64,000 nucleotides of DNA from Humulus lupulus. Taxonomy: Eukaryota; Streptophyta; Magnoliopsida; Rosales; Cannabaceae. Positions 21,880 through 33,341 of the stretch are shown in pieces (position 1 is the stretch's first letter; every line of letters starts with the position of its first letter). The notes below the pieces were generated by a model. It did no database searches, had not been told where the DNA came from, and worked only from the letters and a program-made list of their open reading frames with translations. Where the stretch lies: NCBI RefSeq assembly GCF_963169125.1, contig NC_084799.1, positions 104,547,143 through 104,611,142 of the forward strand, in the 5' to 3' direction. The position numbers and the translations under genes are program-made.

Positions 21880-23566
21880 TTCAGCTCATTTCATAACCAA
21901 GAACGAAGATTATAGGTCAACTGATCACCTTTGAGGAACTAGCCTCGGGCCTCGAATATAACAAGGCATTCCAGCCTTCCATTCTCTAATCCTGGGAAAT
22001 CCGCCTTAACATATTAAACCATTCCATGTAGAAAACGTGCCCTTACCTGACGTCTTTCCAAATGGCATCTCCTACTTCTGATGCATACTAAATAACTTCA
22101 CTAGATCTCATCACTGTCCCGACGACTATCTTGTAGACTATACCTCTTCCTGTCAAATCCAGGAGACAAAGAATTGTCAGGGGCTCTTCTGTTCCGATTA
22201 CTGAGTATCTGCCCTGACCAAATTCCACTCATGGGGTTACCGTCATCTGCATTTCTTGCCCTTCACCATTCATACTCCATACCTCATTCCTTTTTCCTCA
22301 AATACCATGGTCCTCCCTGCTGCCCAAGCACAGATGAAAATCTCATGCACCGGAGCGGCCCTAATGCTCTGGGTCATCCCAGAGTTTAATCTTTAAATGA
22401 GTCATCATTTCTGGCTGCATCCGCTTGTGTTAACTTCCAAAGCGGATTGACAAACTCACCAAACTTGTTGACATACTTTGTCGTTGTCTGACCATTATAA
22501 ACCTCGTTCTTAAACTCATTAGTCCTCGTAGCTCCAACAACTTCATAGTAACCTCTTCTATCGCATCACTGTCTGAGTTCCTCCCAACCCATCATGCTAA
22601 CACTTCGGGTATGGGGTACCATTTCTATGCATCCTTCTGCCACAACTACTTAACACAACCATTCTGTCACGACCTATCACCTTTATATAATCAAGGATTG
22701 ACTTAGCTATGCTCATCCACTAATCAATTCCTAGGCAAATCCAACTCTTCCTCAAAACCAAGGAATTATGCCTCTAAAGCCTTCCATATAGTACTCTTAT
22801 CTGTCTGTATCTTCAAGTCAACCAACCCTTGTGCCCCTGCTATTACACTATACCAAGCAGCTCTTTCTCCAGAAAAACCCGCTGTTTCACCCATCTAGTC
22901 TCCTCTATCAGACCTCACAGCTTACTCACATACCAACGAACATCTACTGCGACTTTCAGGGGCAGATGGAGGGTTCCAATCCATATCTATCACCTGCAAC
23001 CTCTACTATAACATTACCGAGTCCACTTAACCATTCTGAGCACAAACAATCTGAATTCATCTGCCATAACTGGCTAAACCCCTCAGCCCTGATGTTCATA
23101 TCCAGAACCATCCCACGGGCAGGTCCAAACAATCACAATAATCATGCACACATAAAGCATAATAAACACCAATCTACTATACTATGCATTAACTAACAAA
23201 TTCATTGCTACTAAATGTAATTGTGTTCATCATGCTTTTCATATACCAATAAACAGATAAAGCATATAAATTCAATTTAGACAATTAACCACATGTAATC
23301 AATATACAAACCATTATCCAACTATTCATCCACATGCAATAGCAATGCTAATAAGCACGCCCCAATATTACCACACAGGAGTCAAGGGCCAGGCCCTATT
23401 AGAATCTCATTCTCCCTATTACTCATACAAATTAATGCATTCATATTCCATTCAAGCACTTAAGCATATAATCTCATGTATTCAATTACGAAACCCTAAG
23501 TCGAGCTTGTCTTTAGCGGCAAGTGTACAGGTCCAGCCAGTCTTCAGGAACCCTTAAACCTAGGAC
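21880..23566 (-). other. T2 internal region, no recognisable gene
   Basis: Between the LTR pieces no gag or pol motif can be read on either strand; the small ORFs have no domain character. The part next to the primer site (23340-23566) matches the 5' untranslated start seen in related elements (for example GGCCAGGCCCTATTAGAATC near 23387). Confidence 0.55.
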
Positions 23567-23581
23567 GCTCTGATACCAAGT
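23567..23581 (-). other. Primer-binding site of T2
   Basis: On the minus strand ACTTGGTATCAGAGC, a perfect plant tRNA-Met-type site, directly next to the LTR end. It fixes the orientation of T2. Confidence 0.9.
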
Positions 23582-26073
23582 TGTAACGCATTGTATAACC
23601 AAGACCGTTACACTGTGTGTTTCAAATAGTGCAAGACTTGTTAATCAAGTCATTTAAATAAAATTGTGAATCTAAAGTCATAAACAGATTAGGAATAACA
23701 GGTCATAAACATGTTATTTTCATTAAAATGAACGTTTAGTACATGGGATTCCAAAACAGGGTTTAAAGGACATATTTACAAAATTTCCAGACGTTATAGA
23801 TAACCAAGGCCACTCTAATGGCAAAATATACGTTTTAGGTTTCCATCCCTGCACAAACCCCCAACCGTGGCGGCCGAGCAGCTGACAATGTACTCCTCGC
23901 CCCCAGAGCTCTCCAACCCATGGTTGACTCGTCAAACTGTTGCCCTTTTACCTGCACCACGTAGCACCCGTGAGCCGAGGCCCAGCAAGAAACTCTAATG
24001 CATAGCTTAATAAAAAATAGTAGTCAGATAACTCACAAATCATTAATCAAATACTTAATAGACTGCATCATACACATAACAATGTTATCAGTCAACAAAC
24101 TAATAAATAACCATCCAAACAATGGGCATGCCACAATCATCAGATTACACATCAATAAACATTTCACACAATATCTAGGGTCGACCCCCTTAGGTCGTAC
24201 CCTCTTTAAAGTCACTGTCATCGACTCACTTAGGCCGAGCCCAGTGTTCAACCCACTGACTCTGGCTCGCTTAGGCCAAGCTCAGTGATTATTTGATTAA
24301 CCTCAACTACCAGTGGCCAAGCCGCGCCCTGTGCGCAAATATTGATTTCGGCACTCTTAGGCCGTTTATCACATGTCCCCTTGGCATAATACCATCTATG
24401 ACATCACATAGAAGTAAAGGGAACTCTTAGTCCCAACATAACCACATAACCGGGTGCAATTTCTTACCTTTGATTTCAAGCGGAGAAGATAAACTGATTT
24501 CGAGAAAGGTCCTTAGTTTTGAGCCTTGGCTATAAACCTAATCACAACCGCAAAGTAGAACCATCATTAAATCTCAATATTGTAACCGAACCTCAAGAAC
24601 AATCGCAAGCCCTCGGGAAGCCCAATTCCCCCAAACGGGGTGGTGGAATCAACCCCCGAGCCTTCAAGCGAAAACCCTAAGAAAATACCCAAAACCCACT
24701 TCTGGAGACAGGGTAGCGCTACAGCGCCATCAGAGAGGTGCTACAACACTACAAACAGAGACCAAAAGACGCCAAGAAATGCAGGCTAGCGCTGTAGCGC
24801 TCTAAGCCTAGCGCTACAGCGCTAGCACCAGAACTGACAAAATCTGGGTTTTCTTCGTTCGAATTCTCCCGAGCCAAAACTCCACAAACCCACTCCAAAC
24901 CTCAACTAAATTCAAAATTGAACCTACAATTCCATATAGCTCACCCAAACAACCCAACAACATCAAAAACCTAGCTAAAAACATCATTAAACACATAAAT
25001 CATAATTAAGCTCAAAAGCTCAAGAACATTATCTGAAAATCAGAAACCCAGAAAATTAAAGTTAGAATTTGTTTCCTCTGATTACTGAATTAGACCCTAT
25101 GTTGCCTTCACTGATTCCACCCCAGCTTGATTCCTCCAATTCCCAAGTTTAAATCCTTAAACTCCCATCCCAAAACCAAAGTCAGAAACCATACTCAACA
25201 AAGCCCAGAAAAACTCAAATTAAACTTTAAGCTTTACCTTAATTCAACAACCAATTCCAGCTAAATTGTTTATCTACTCCAGGGATCAAAGTCCCAAAAC
25301 CTAGCCCGGGCTTTCACTTGAGTTCTTAGATTCAAATTCCTCAAGGCTGAGTGAAAGAAAGCAAATTGTGGGGGAGAGAGAGAAAGAGGTAAATGAGTGT
25401 TCTGTTTTTCCCTTTTTTTTTTCTTTCCTTTCCAGCTTCTACCCCATTCTACAAATTCTAGTAGATTCTAAATGAGCAGAATATCACTTATCTCCTTATA
25501 AACATCAAAAGACCCTTTTGGTCAAAAGATCCTTATAAATCCAAGTCTTTTAATCACTCTAAGGGCATTTTGGTCATTTACTCCGAATTCCCGCTAATTC
25601 CTCAAGTGTCCCTAACATTTACCACTTAAATCCCGTCATCCAATTAATCACCAATTATTTCCCCCCAATGTCTAAAAATCTCCAATATGTTACCCAAATT
25701 CCCAGAAAATACCCCTAGGCTCCCCCGAGCCGGGTATAAATCCCCGCTGTGAGTATTTTGCCAAACCAAGACCATCTCGAGCCATATGCTGTAAATATAT
25801 CCACATAATAATGTGGTCTTAACAATTTATCACATATAATTACATTTATGCCCTCAACGACCCAAAATTACAAACATGCCCTTATGAACAAAACAAGGCC
25901 CACATGCATATTCAATACTCATAAACATGCATCTATTCATATCCATATACTCATTTAATCATGCATGCCATATAATCATGCATTTAACCATTTATTCACA
26001 TAAATACCAATTATGCCCTCCCGGCACACTAATCAAGACCCTTAAGCCTTATTAGCAATTTTGGGTCGTTACA
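23582..26073 (-). repeat. T2 5' LTR
   Basis: A 2,492 bp LTR. On the minus strand it starts TGTAACGACCC and ends TGCGTTACA. It contains the GCGCTGTAGCGC dyad module (24712-24830), a leader with GAGAGAGAGAAAGAGG (about 25370-25387), the conserved GGTAAGAAATTGCACCC donor-like site near 24455-24471, and an acceptor-like GTGGTGCAGGTAAAAGG near 23945-23961. Confidence 0.85.
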
Positions 26074-26078
26074 GTCCA

Positions 26079-27199
26079 TCTATGGACTTAAGCAAGCTTC
26101 TCGTTCCTAGAATCTTAGGTTTGATGAAATAATCAAAACCTATGGCTTTGAACAAAATATTGATGAGCCTTGTGTTTACCAACTGAAGGCAAATCAAATA
26201 GTGGTATTCATGGTTCTTTATGTAGATGATATCTTACTCCTTGGAAAAAATGTTAAGAAATTATGAGATGTGAAGAATTGGCTCAGCACTCAATTCCAGA
26301 TGAAGGATTTGGGTGAAGCAAGTTATGTTCTAGGTATCCAGATCATTAAGGATAGAAAGAATAGACTCTTAGCTATATATCTCAAGCAGCTTACATAGAT
26401 AAAGTGCTTGAACGATTCTCAATGAAAAATTCCAAGAAATGACGTTTACTGTCCCACCATGGAATTCATCTTTCAAAGATGCAGTCTCCCAGACTCCTAA
26501 AGAGGAAGATACAATGAGAAAAGTTATGTATGCATCTGCAATTGGAAGTTTGATGTATGATATGTTGTGTACTAGACTAGATATCTGCTATGTAGTGGGA
26601 GTAGTGAGCAGGTATCAGTCAAACCCAGGACCAGAACATTGGATAGCAGTTAAGCATATCCTGAACTATTTAAGACGGACTAGGGATTATATGTTAGTCT
26701 ACAAGGGTGGTGTTCTGAACCCTGTAGGCTACACCGATTCAGATTTTCAGACTAATGTCAATGACAGGAAGTCTACTTCTGGAATGGTGTTTACTCTTAG
26801 GGGTGGAGCTGTGATATGGAGAAGCGTAAAGCAGTTTGCAATCTCAGATTCCACCATGGAGGCTGAGTACATAGTCGCGTCAGAAGTAGCTAAGGTAATA
26901 GTCTGGCTAAAGAAGTTCTATTCAGATCTTTGTTTCATTCCAGAAATGGATAAACCATTTGTGTTGTTTTGTGACAATACACGAGCAATAGCCAAATCGA
27001 AATAACCTCGTAGTCACAAGAGGAGTAAGCATATAGAAAGGAAGTATCACATTATTCGAGAATATGTGGCCAGGGGAGATGTGAAGGTTATGAAAATTGC
27101 ATCTGAAGACAATCTTGCAGATTCGTTTACAAAGACTCTACAAGAAGCTACATTTTATAAGTATATCAAAGAAATGGGATTAGAAGAATTAAGGCATTA
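26079..27199 (+). pseudogene. Copia reverse transcriptase C-terminal half and RNase H
   Basis: Continues the RT exactly where T2 cut it: SIYGLKQASRS, then the catalytic LYVDDILL motif near 26220, with stops between. 26439-27005 is the RNase H part: ASAIGSLMYDMLCTRLDICY, GYTDSDFQTNVNDRKSTSG (copia RNase H signature), SDSTMEAEYI and LFCDNTRAIAKSK. A stop follows, but readable text goes on (KHIERKYHIIREYV, LADSFTKTL) to the terminal stop at 27199. Multiple stops make it inactive. Confidence 0.9.
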
Positions 27200-27223
27200 G
27201 TTTCAATTAGTGCAAGTGGGAGT

Positions 27224-27329
27224 TGGTTAGGGCTTTATGCCCTAATTAAAACCCAAATTTCTATGTAAACTCATTTATTATCAATAAAATAATAGAAATC
27301 ATTTTTTGACTTGGTCAATCACTTTGCTA
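27224..27329 (+). repeat. Copia 3' LTR stump
   Basis: Matches the first ~100 bp of the 5' LTR (TTAGGGCTTTATGCCCTAAT, AATCATTTTTTGACTTGG) and stops at ACTTTGCT. A few filler bases separate it from T1 LTR sequence at about 27340, showing a deletion that removed the rest of the LTR and part of T1. Confidence 0.85.
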
Positions 27330-27339
27330 CAATTTTTTG

Positions 27340-27430
27340 ACAAGTATGCATACATATAAATCATGGCATCTCAACCAATCAAACACAAACACATTAATAA
27401 TTATATTCCTTAATGGGGCCGAGCCCTACC
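27340..27430 (-). repeat. T1 3' LTR, middle fragment
   Basis: Matches 34334-34425 of the T1 5' LTR (AAGTATGCATACATATAAAT). It is cut on the left by the copia deletion and on the right by the solo LTR at 27431. Confidence 0.8.
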
Positions 27431-29740
27431 TGTAACGCCCTGGATAACCAAGACCATTGCACTATGTGTTGAAAATAGTGCAAGACTTGCTAATCAAGTC
27501 ATTTGAATAAAGATGTAATCCTAAAGTCATAATCAAGTTAGGGTTAAAATATTTTCGTCATAAACGGAAAATTTTCATTAAAATAAATGTTTAGCACATG
27601 GGATCCCAAAAAAAGGGTTTAAAAGACAAACTTACAAACTTCCAAAAATGATTATATACAATCAAAGACCACTCTAATGGCAAAATACACGTTTTAGATT
27701 TCTGTCCTATACCATCCCTCAGCCATGGAGGACGAGCAGCTGACAATGTACACCTCGCCCCCAGAGCTCTCCAACTGATGGTTGATCTATCTTACCCTTG
27801 CCTTTACTTGCAAGAAATACATAACATCATAACATAATCAATGATGATAATTGCATAACTCACAAGACAGTTGACCAGATATTCAACAAGCCATAGCATC
27901 AAGCTAAGAACAATAGACAACTATATTCAACAGTTTATCTCAATCAATACACAATACTTAGGGTCGACGCCCTTAGGCCGCACCCTCTGTTTAACCCACT
28001 GACTCTGACTCGCTTAGGTTGAGTCCAATGTTTATCTAGCTGACCGTAGCTCACAGTGGCCGACCTGCATCCTGTGCGCAAATTATTAGCCCCGACTCTC
28101 TTAGCCAGTTTATTTCATGCTCACATGGCATATCACAATCATACAACATTTGTATTCAAATATAGGTAATCTCAGTCCCAACACAGCCACACAAGGGTGT
28201 AATTATCTTACCTTTAATTCCAAGCAGAGAAAATGTAATGGTCCCAAGCACGATCCTCAGTCCCGAGCCTTGGCGATAAACCTAGTCACAATGTCCAATG
28301 GGTGATTGTTAACTTTCAATCCAAATAAATACATAGGAGACAGAAACTAGCCTCTGGAACCTCAATTTATACTACACCGGGTAGTAGAAATTGTCCTGAG
28401 CACCTAGGTTCAAACCCCCGAGCCTTACCAATTCTAGAAACCATTCTAAGGCCAACATCCCTAGGTGGGTCGCAACTTGGCTTAGTGGGTCGCGACTTGC
28501 CCGCAAGTTAGAGAGCAAGGACCCAAGCCAAAAGGGAGGCGGGTCGCGACTTGGCCTAGTGGGTCGTGGCGCGCCCCCAAGTCAGAGAGCATCCTAGGAC
28601 AAAATGGCCACACGCGTCGTGACACCCCAGGGCTGGGTTACGGCGCGCCCCCTTCAAGCCCAGAAATTATGGGTTTTTCACATGCTTTTCCCAGCCAAGA
28701 ACCTCAAGACCTTAACCCAGAATTTTACCTAAACAAACCTCCCCAATTCAACATCAAGCTAGCTACGAATTCAAGATCTTAATTCTCCTATTCAAACATA
28801 AAACTACCACAATACAGACTGAAGTTTCTATCCCAAATCAGTGACAAATCATCATTCAATTACTCAACTTAAATCCCATTCTAATAAACTAGATTCTTCA
28901 GCAAAAACAAGGTTATGAACTCACCTCAATTATGGTTGAATTCCACAAGTTCCAGCTTGAATTCCCCTAGCTTTCCCCTCTGTTTTCCTTCAATTTTCTT
29001 CAAAGAACACCAGCCCAAGCCTAAGCTTACTGCCCCTTTTTCTCCTTCCTTAGCTTCAGAGCAAATTGGGAGAGAGTGAGTAAACTATGAAAGAGAGAGA
29101 TGAGAGTGTTTGAGAGTTCTACTTCTTTCTGCCTTAGTCCTAGGTGATTCCTAAGAATATCCTTAAGGTTCTAGGAAAAAGACCATTATACCCTTCTTAA
29201 TTAACTAGCCCTCAAGTTATCCCTAGGGGTAAAATGGTCATTTCCCCCAGTTCCCGCTAATTCCTCAAATGTTCCTAATATTTACCAATTAATCCCGTCA
29301 TCCAATTAATTACCTATTATTTATTCAATGTCCAATAATTTCCAAATTATTCTCTAAATTCCCAAATTTACCCCTAGGCTCCCCCAAGCCGGGTATTGAA
29401 CCCTGCTGTGACTATTTTGCCAATCCGCTCACTAGGACTGTCTTGAGCCATACGCTGCAAATATATCCACATAATAATGTAGTCTCAACATTTTATCACA
29501 TATAATCATATTTTTGCCCTCAATGGGCCAAAATTACAGATATGCCCTTATAAGCTATAAAAGGCCCACATGCATATCTAATACTCATAAACATACATGT
29601 CACATAGCCATATAATCATATTAATCATGTATGCCACATAATCATGCATCTAAACATTTAAATCACACATATACCAATTATGCCCTCCCGACACGCTAAT
29701 CAAGGCCTTTAAGACTTATTAGCAATTTTGGGTCGTTACA
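27431..29740 (-). repeat. Solo gypsy LTR inserted in the T1 LTR
   Basis: A 2,310 bp LTR with the perfect target duplication CTACC (27426-27430 and 29741-29745). The minus strand starts TGTAACGACCC and ends GGGCGTTACA. No internal sequence remains, so it arose by LTR-LTR recombination. It has a CG-rich dyad module (28450-28670, with GTCGCGAC and GGCGCGCCCCC words) and a GAGAGAGA leader (about 29091-29103). Confidence 0.9.
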
Positions 29741-30774
29741 CTACCTATGCAAATAAGGCAAGCATTCATTAAACAATTATCCAAGCACAGAGAATTTAAG
29801 CATAACCTAAATCACGTTCATTCCCAGGGTTGAGCTCTATTAATAGTTATAATCAATAGTCGGGCGAGCCTTAATCACATATATCACGTATTGGGTGCAG
29901 TTTTCTTACCTCTAGTCTGAGTATAGCGTAATAATAAGAACGGCCCTCGAGCAAAATCTCAGTTTCGAGCCCCTATCGGTAACCTAGTCATAACCATTAT
30001 ATAGGATCCCGTCAATACCGAGCAAATAAAGGATTCTGCACTGAGTCCTAGCCTTTGGGACCTTGAATTCTACTAAACCGGATAGTAGAATCGATCCCGA
30101 TGCCTTATGTTTGAATTCTCGTCATTAAAATTCTACAGTAGCCAAAACTGCCTAGGCGGGCCGCGAGCTGCCCCTAAGGGTTGCGGTGCGCCCCTTAGAA
30201 CCAAGAGCCCCCTTTGTCTGGGAACAAGAGGTGGGCCGCGGCGCGCCTCTGAAACAGAAGCCTTGCCTGGCCCTTGGTTCGTACGGGTCGCAGTGCCCCA
30301 AGAACAAGGTCGCGGCTTGACCCTACGAACCACGAATTCTCTATTTTTTCTTCAGCAAAACTCAATTAAAACCACCCAAAATTAATCCTAGAACCACAAT
30401 TCAATCCCCAAGACAGATTCAACATAATACAAGCAACAAAACCCCAGCTCAACACACGCAAAACTCCACCCAAAACTCAAATTTAAAACCTTGAGCCCCC
30501 AAAGCGAAAGAATAGCCAAACTACAATAGATTTCAATGGGGGAAAAATGTCTAAAGCTTACCTCAACTGGAAATTAAATTCCCCTAGTTGCAACAAATCC
30601 AATCCCAAGTTTAGGCCTTCAATTCCCAAGCTTTCAGACAAAAATCTCCTTAGTTTTCTCAAGCAATTCACTCACAATTGAGATAGAGTGAGAGAGAGTT
30701 GGTTAGGAGTGAGAGAAAAAGCTGAGTGTTTTGAGTGTTTGGTTTTATTTCAGGTTCAAGTAACTTAAGCTACC
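29741..30774 (-). repeat. T1 3' LTR, inner fragment
   Basis: Matches the T1 5' LTR (34425-35481), including the CG-rich module (30150-30320) and a GAGAGAGA leader. It ends at TTAAGCTA, where it joins RT/RNase H sequence directly. The join shows a CTA microhomology between LTR (TAAGCTAATTT) and pol (TAATCTACCAA), as expected from an illegitimate deletion. Confidence 0.85.
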
Positions 30775-31343
30775 AATCCCAAGAAACTTCTGATGTCTGA
30801 AGCATTCCTCAGCCTTGGCCAATCTCTGACTACCTCGATCTTCATCGGATCCACCATAATCCTATCCGTACTAACCATGTGACTTAAGAAATTCACTCGT
30901 GGCAACTAAAACTCACACTTCTTAAAGTTCACATACAACATGTGTTCTCTCAACCGATGTAGTACCAATATGAGGTGATGCTCGTATTCTATCTCTGACT
31001 GTAATTGATCAAACAAATCATCAATCCTTGGCAGGGGATACCTATTCTTGATAGTCAACTTTTTCATTTCTCTATAATCAATACACATCCTCAAAGAACC
31101 ATTATTCTTCTTCACGAAGAGGACTGGTGCACCCCATGGAGAGAAACTAGGCCTAATAAAACCCAAGTCTAGTAACTCCTGTAGTTGAACCTTTAGTTCC
31201 TTCAGCTCTGCTGGAGCCATCCTATAAGGTGCCCTAGACACTAGCTCTATCCCTGGTGCCAATTCAATCACAAATTCTATCTCTTGATGTGGAGGTAGCC
31301 CTGGCAGATCCTCTAGAAACACATCCAGAAACTCACAGACCAA
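30775..31343 (-). pseudogene. T1 reverse transcriptase remnant
   Basis: Minus strand. 31343-30906 reads [17 protein letters not shown], then [40 protein letters not shown] and [20 protein letters not shown]. After IDDLFDQLQ it jumps to [14 protein letters not shown]: about 240 bp carrying the catalytic FIDD motif are missing compared with T4. A fragment near 30775-30870 keeps the end of RT (VDPMKIE, RSFLGLV). RNase H, integrase and chromodomain are gone. Inactive. Confidence 0.9.
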
Positions 31344-33114
31344 TCTGGTCTATCCTGATCCCATTGGCACGACATGAGTAGTGTCCTCCACACTAGCTAA
31401 GAACCCCATGCATCCCCCCTGCAATAGGTCTATCCTGGTCCATGCACAGTGCCAACGAATACGAAGGGGTCCTCACCCTCAAGCTCAAAGATTACCATCT
31501 TCTTCTTGCAATCTATTGTTGCCCCATACCTCTCTAACCAGTCCATACTTAGAATTATATCAAAATATGTCATAACCAACTATACCAAGTCAACTTACAA
31601 TTCCCTGCCATCCACTGTAACTGGTAGTGATCTAACTCATCTCCTAGAAACCACTAACTCCCTTGTAGGCAGCATAGTACCAAACCTCATAGGATAAAAG
31701 TTACATGGTCTACACAATCCATCTATAATCCTACTAGCAACAAAAGAGAGTGTAGCACCCGAATCAATCAAAACAGTGTTGAGGGTTCCTGCGCTAGAAA
31801 GCTGACCTGTAACCACTGAGGGAATAGCCTTGGCCTATGCTTGGGTCAAGGTGAACACCCGAGCTGGCGTCAGGCTGTCCACATTCTTGGGCTCTTCCTT
31901 TCTGGCTCTCGAGCAGTACTTCTTCAAGTACCCCACATTGCCACAGAAAAAGAAAACCTTCACCCAACATTCCTTAATATGGCTTCTCATGTACCGAGTA
32001 CACTCTGAGAATGCTTTCCAGGTTTCACTGCCACCCCTGCGGCCCATCTGTATGTCTCATGGCCTCCTATCTGGCCCTGGAGTAGAAATTCCGTCTGGAG
32101 TCTTCTCTTTTGGTCACTAGGGCCTCCACCCCTACCAAAGCCTACAAATGGAGGTCGCAACCTCCTAGAATTCGTTCTGGCCACATTCTCACGCCAGATC
32201 TTGTTCTCTACGATCTCAGTTAAGAGCGCCTTCTCCACAGCCTTTGCATAGGTAGTCAATCCTCACACAGTAGTAATATGAACATCCCAGGCTATCATAA
32301 GTTGTAGCCCCTGGACAAACCTCTCTCTTCTGGTCCCATCAGTGGGCACCAAATCCCCGGCAAACTTTGCCAATCTGTCAAAATTCAGGACCTAATCAGT
32401 CACTGTCATGTTACCCTTAAGTAACTTTCTGAACTCCTCAGCCTTCGCAGCTTTAGTTTCATGATTGTAGTATTTCTCATCGAACATATTTTTGAATTCT
32501 TCCTATTCCATAGTATTCACTGCCCTGTGGAGGCCACTCTCTCATTACAACTACCCTTATAAAATCCAGGATGGTGGTTATCATAGCCATCCACTTTTGG
32601 CCTTCAGTGGGTCTGAGATGCCCTAAAAAATTGGAGGGTACTGTTTTCTGGACCTCTCATACAAGGGTTCCCATCTCGCTCCCCCCAGCCAGGGGCTGTA
32701 CTACCGCCGACACCTATTTTTTTATAGTGCTGGTACTACGAGCTGTGGGTTCCCTGCTAGAACTTGATGATGTCTCAAGAGGCAGATCTCATCCTCCTGC
32801 CTCTGTAACATGGTTTGCATATTAGCAAGTACCTATTGCCAGTTTTCTGGAGCTGGTGGTGGGGCCTGGCCCTGATCATTCTCTTCCCTGGCCTGTACCT
32901 CTTGGCCAGCCAACCTCGCTGACCTTCGATGAAGCATACTGATAACTATCCCACTCTTAGTGGTCAAATCAGTCGTTAGGTAAGTAATAACTATATCTCT
33001 TTCCGTCTGACAATCCAAGACCAAATAAACAACTAAGCATGACAACATAATATATTCAATCGTTGTGCTATTAAGCATTTCCTGATATTTAACTGCAATC
33101 AACAATGCTAGCAA
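31344..33114 (-). pseudogene. T1 gag and protease remnant
   Basis: Read right to left: a gag start near 32938 (MLHRRSARLAGQEV), the retrotransposon gag domain in broken frames (EEFRKLLKGNMTVTD near 32420, ERFVQGLQLMIAWDV near 32290), a zinc-knuckle region around 31900-32000 (CGNVGYLKKYC), and the protease with its DSGAT motif near 31750 followed by FDIILSMDWLERYGATIDC near 31510. Frameshifts and stops are frequent. Equivalent to T4 50990-52736. Confidence 0.85.
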
Positions 33115-33325
33115 GTAGGATCTTTACCATTCATGCAACAATCAAGGGCCAGGCCCTATCAGAATATCTCATGCTCCCTAATAAGGCATGCAAATAAGGC
33201 ATTTATATCTTATTTAAGTAGTTAAACACATAACCACATAAATAGTTACTGAACCCTGAGTCAAGCTTGTCTTTAGTGGCGAGTGTACATGCCCAGCTAG
33301 TCTTCAGGAACCCCTAAACATTGGC

Positions 33326-33341
33326 AGCTCGTATACCATGT
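33326..33341 (-). other. Primer-binding site of T1 (mutated)
   Basis: On the minus strand ACATGGTATACGAGCT next to the LTR end; it resembles TTGGTATCAGAGC with several changes. Confidence 0.65.

Larger units (their letters stand above)
20594..26073 (-). mobile_element. T2: shortened minus-strand gypsy element inside the copia RT
   Basis: A 5,480 bp insertion flanked by the perfect duplication GTCCA (20589-20593 and 26074-26078). From right to left: full 5' LTR (26073-23582), primer-binding site (23581-23567), about 1.7 kb of internal sequence without readable gag or pol, and a truncated 3' LTR (21879-20594) that keeps only its distal half. The family is related to the solo LTR at 27431-29740. 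Intact TSDs with missing pol and polypurine tract point to an internal deletion after, or during, insertion. Confidence 0.85.
13249..27339 (+). mobile_element. Ty1/copia retrotransposon, degraded and interrupted
   Basis: 5' LTR 13249 to about 15085, degenerate tRNA-Met primer site at 15088, a leader of about 2.8 kb, gag-PR-IN-RT remnants 17930-20593, RT end and RNase H 26079-27199, polypurine AAGTGGGAG near 27215, and a short stump of 3' LTR (about 27224-27329). The order protease, integrase, RT, RNase H is diagnostic for copia. It carries a Mutator-like MITE at 15830-16193 and the T2 gypsy insertion at 20594-26073. The right end is lost in a deletion that joins it, through a few filler bases, to T1 LTR sequence near 27340, so its target duplication cannot be checked; CATAG (13244-13248) would be the left copy. 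Confidence 0.85.

Noticed and set aside
22174..23196. Several ORFs of 60-121 residues in the T2 interior
   Set aside because: No motif or composition typical of a protein; overlapping frames on one strand without support.
30107..30385. ORFs on both strands in CG-rich LTR modules (also near 5523-5735, 8301-8645, 34783-35170, 48872-49238, 56585-56999)
   Set aside because: Open frames result from CG-rich repeat composition; no domain, no conserved start, and they lie in LTR leader DNA.
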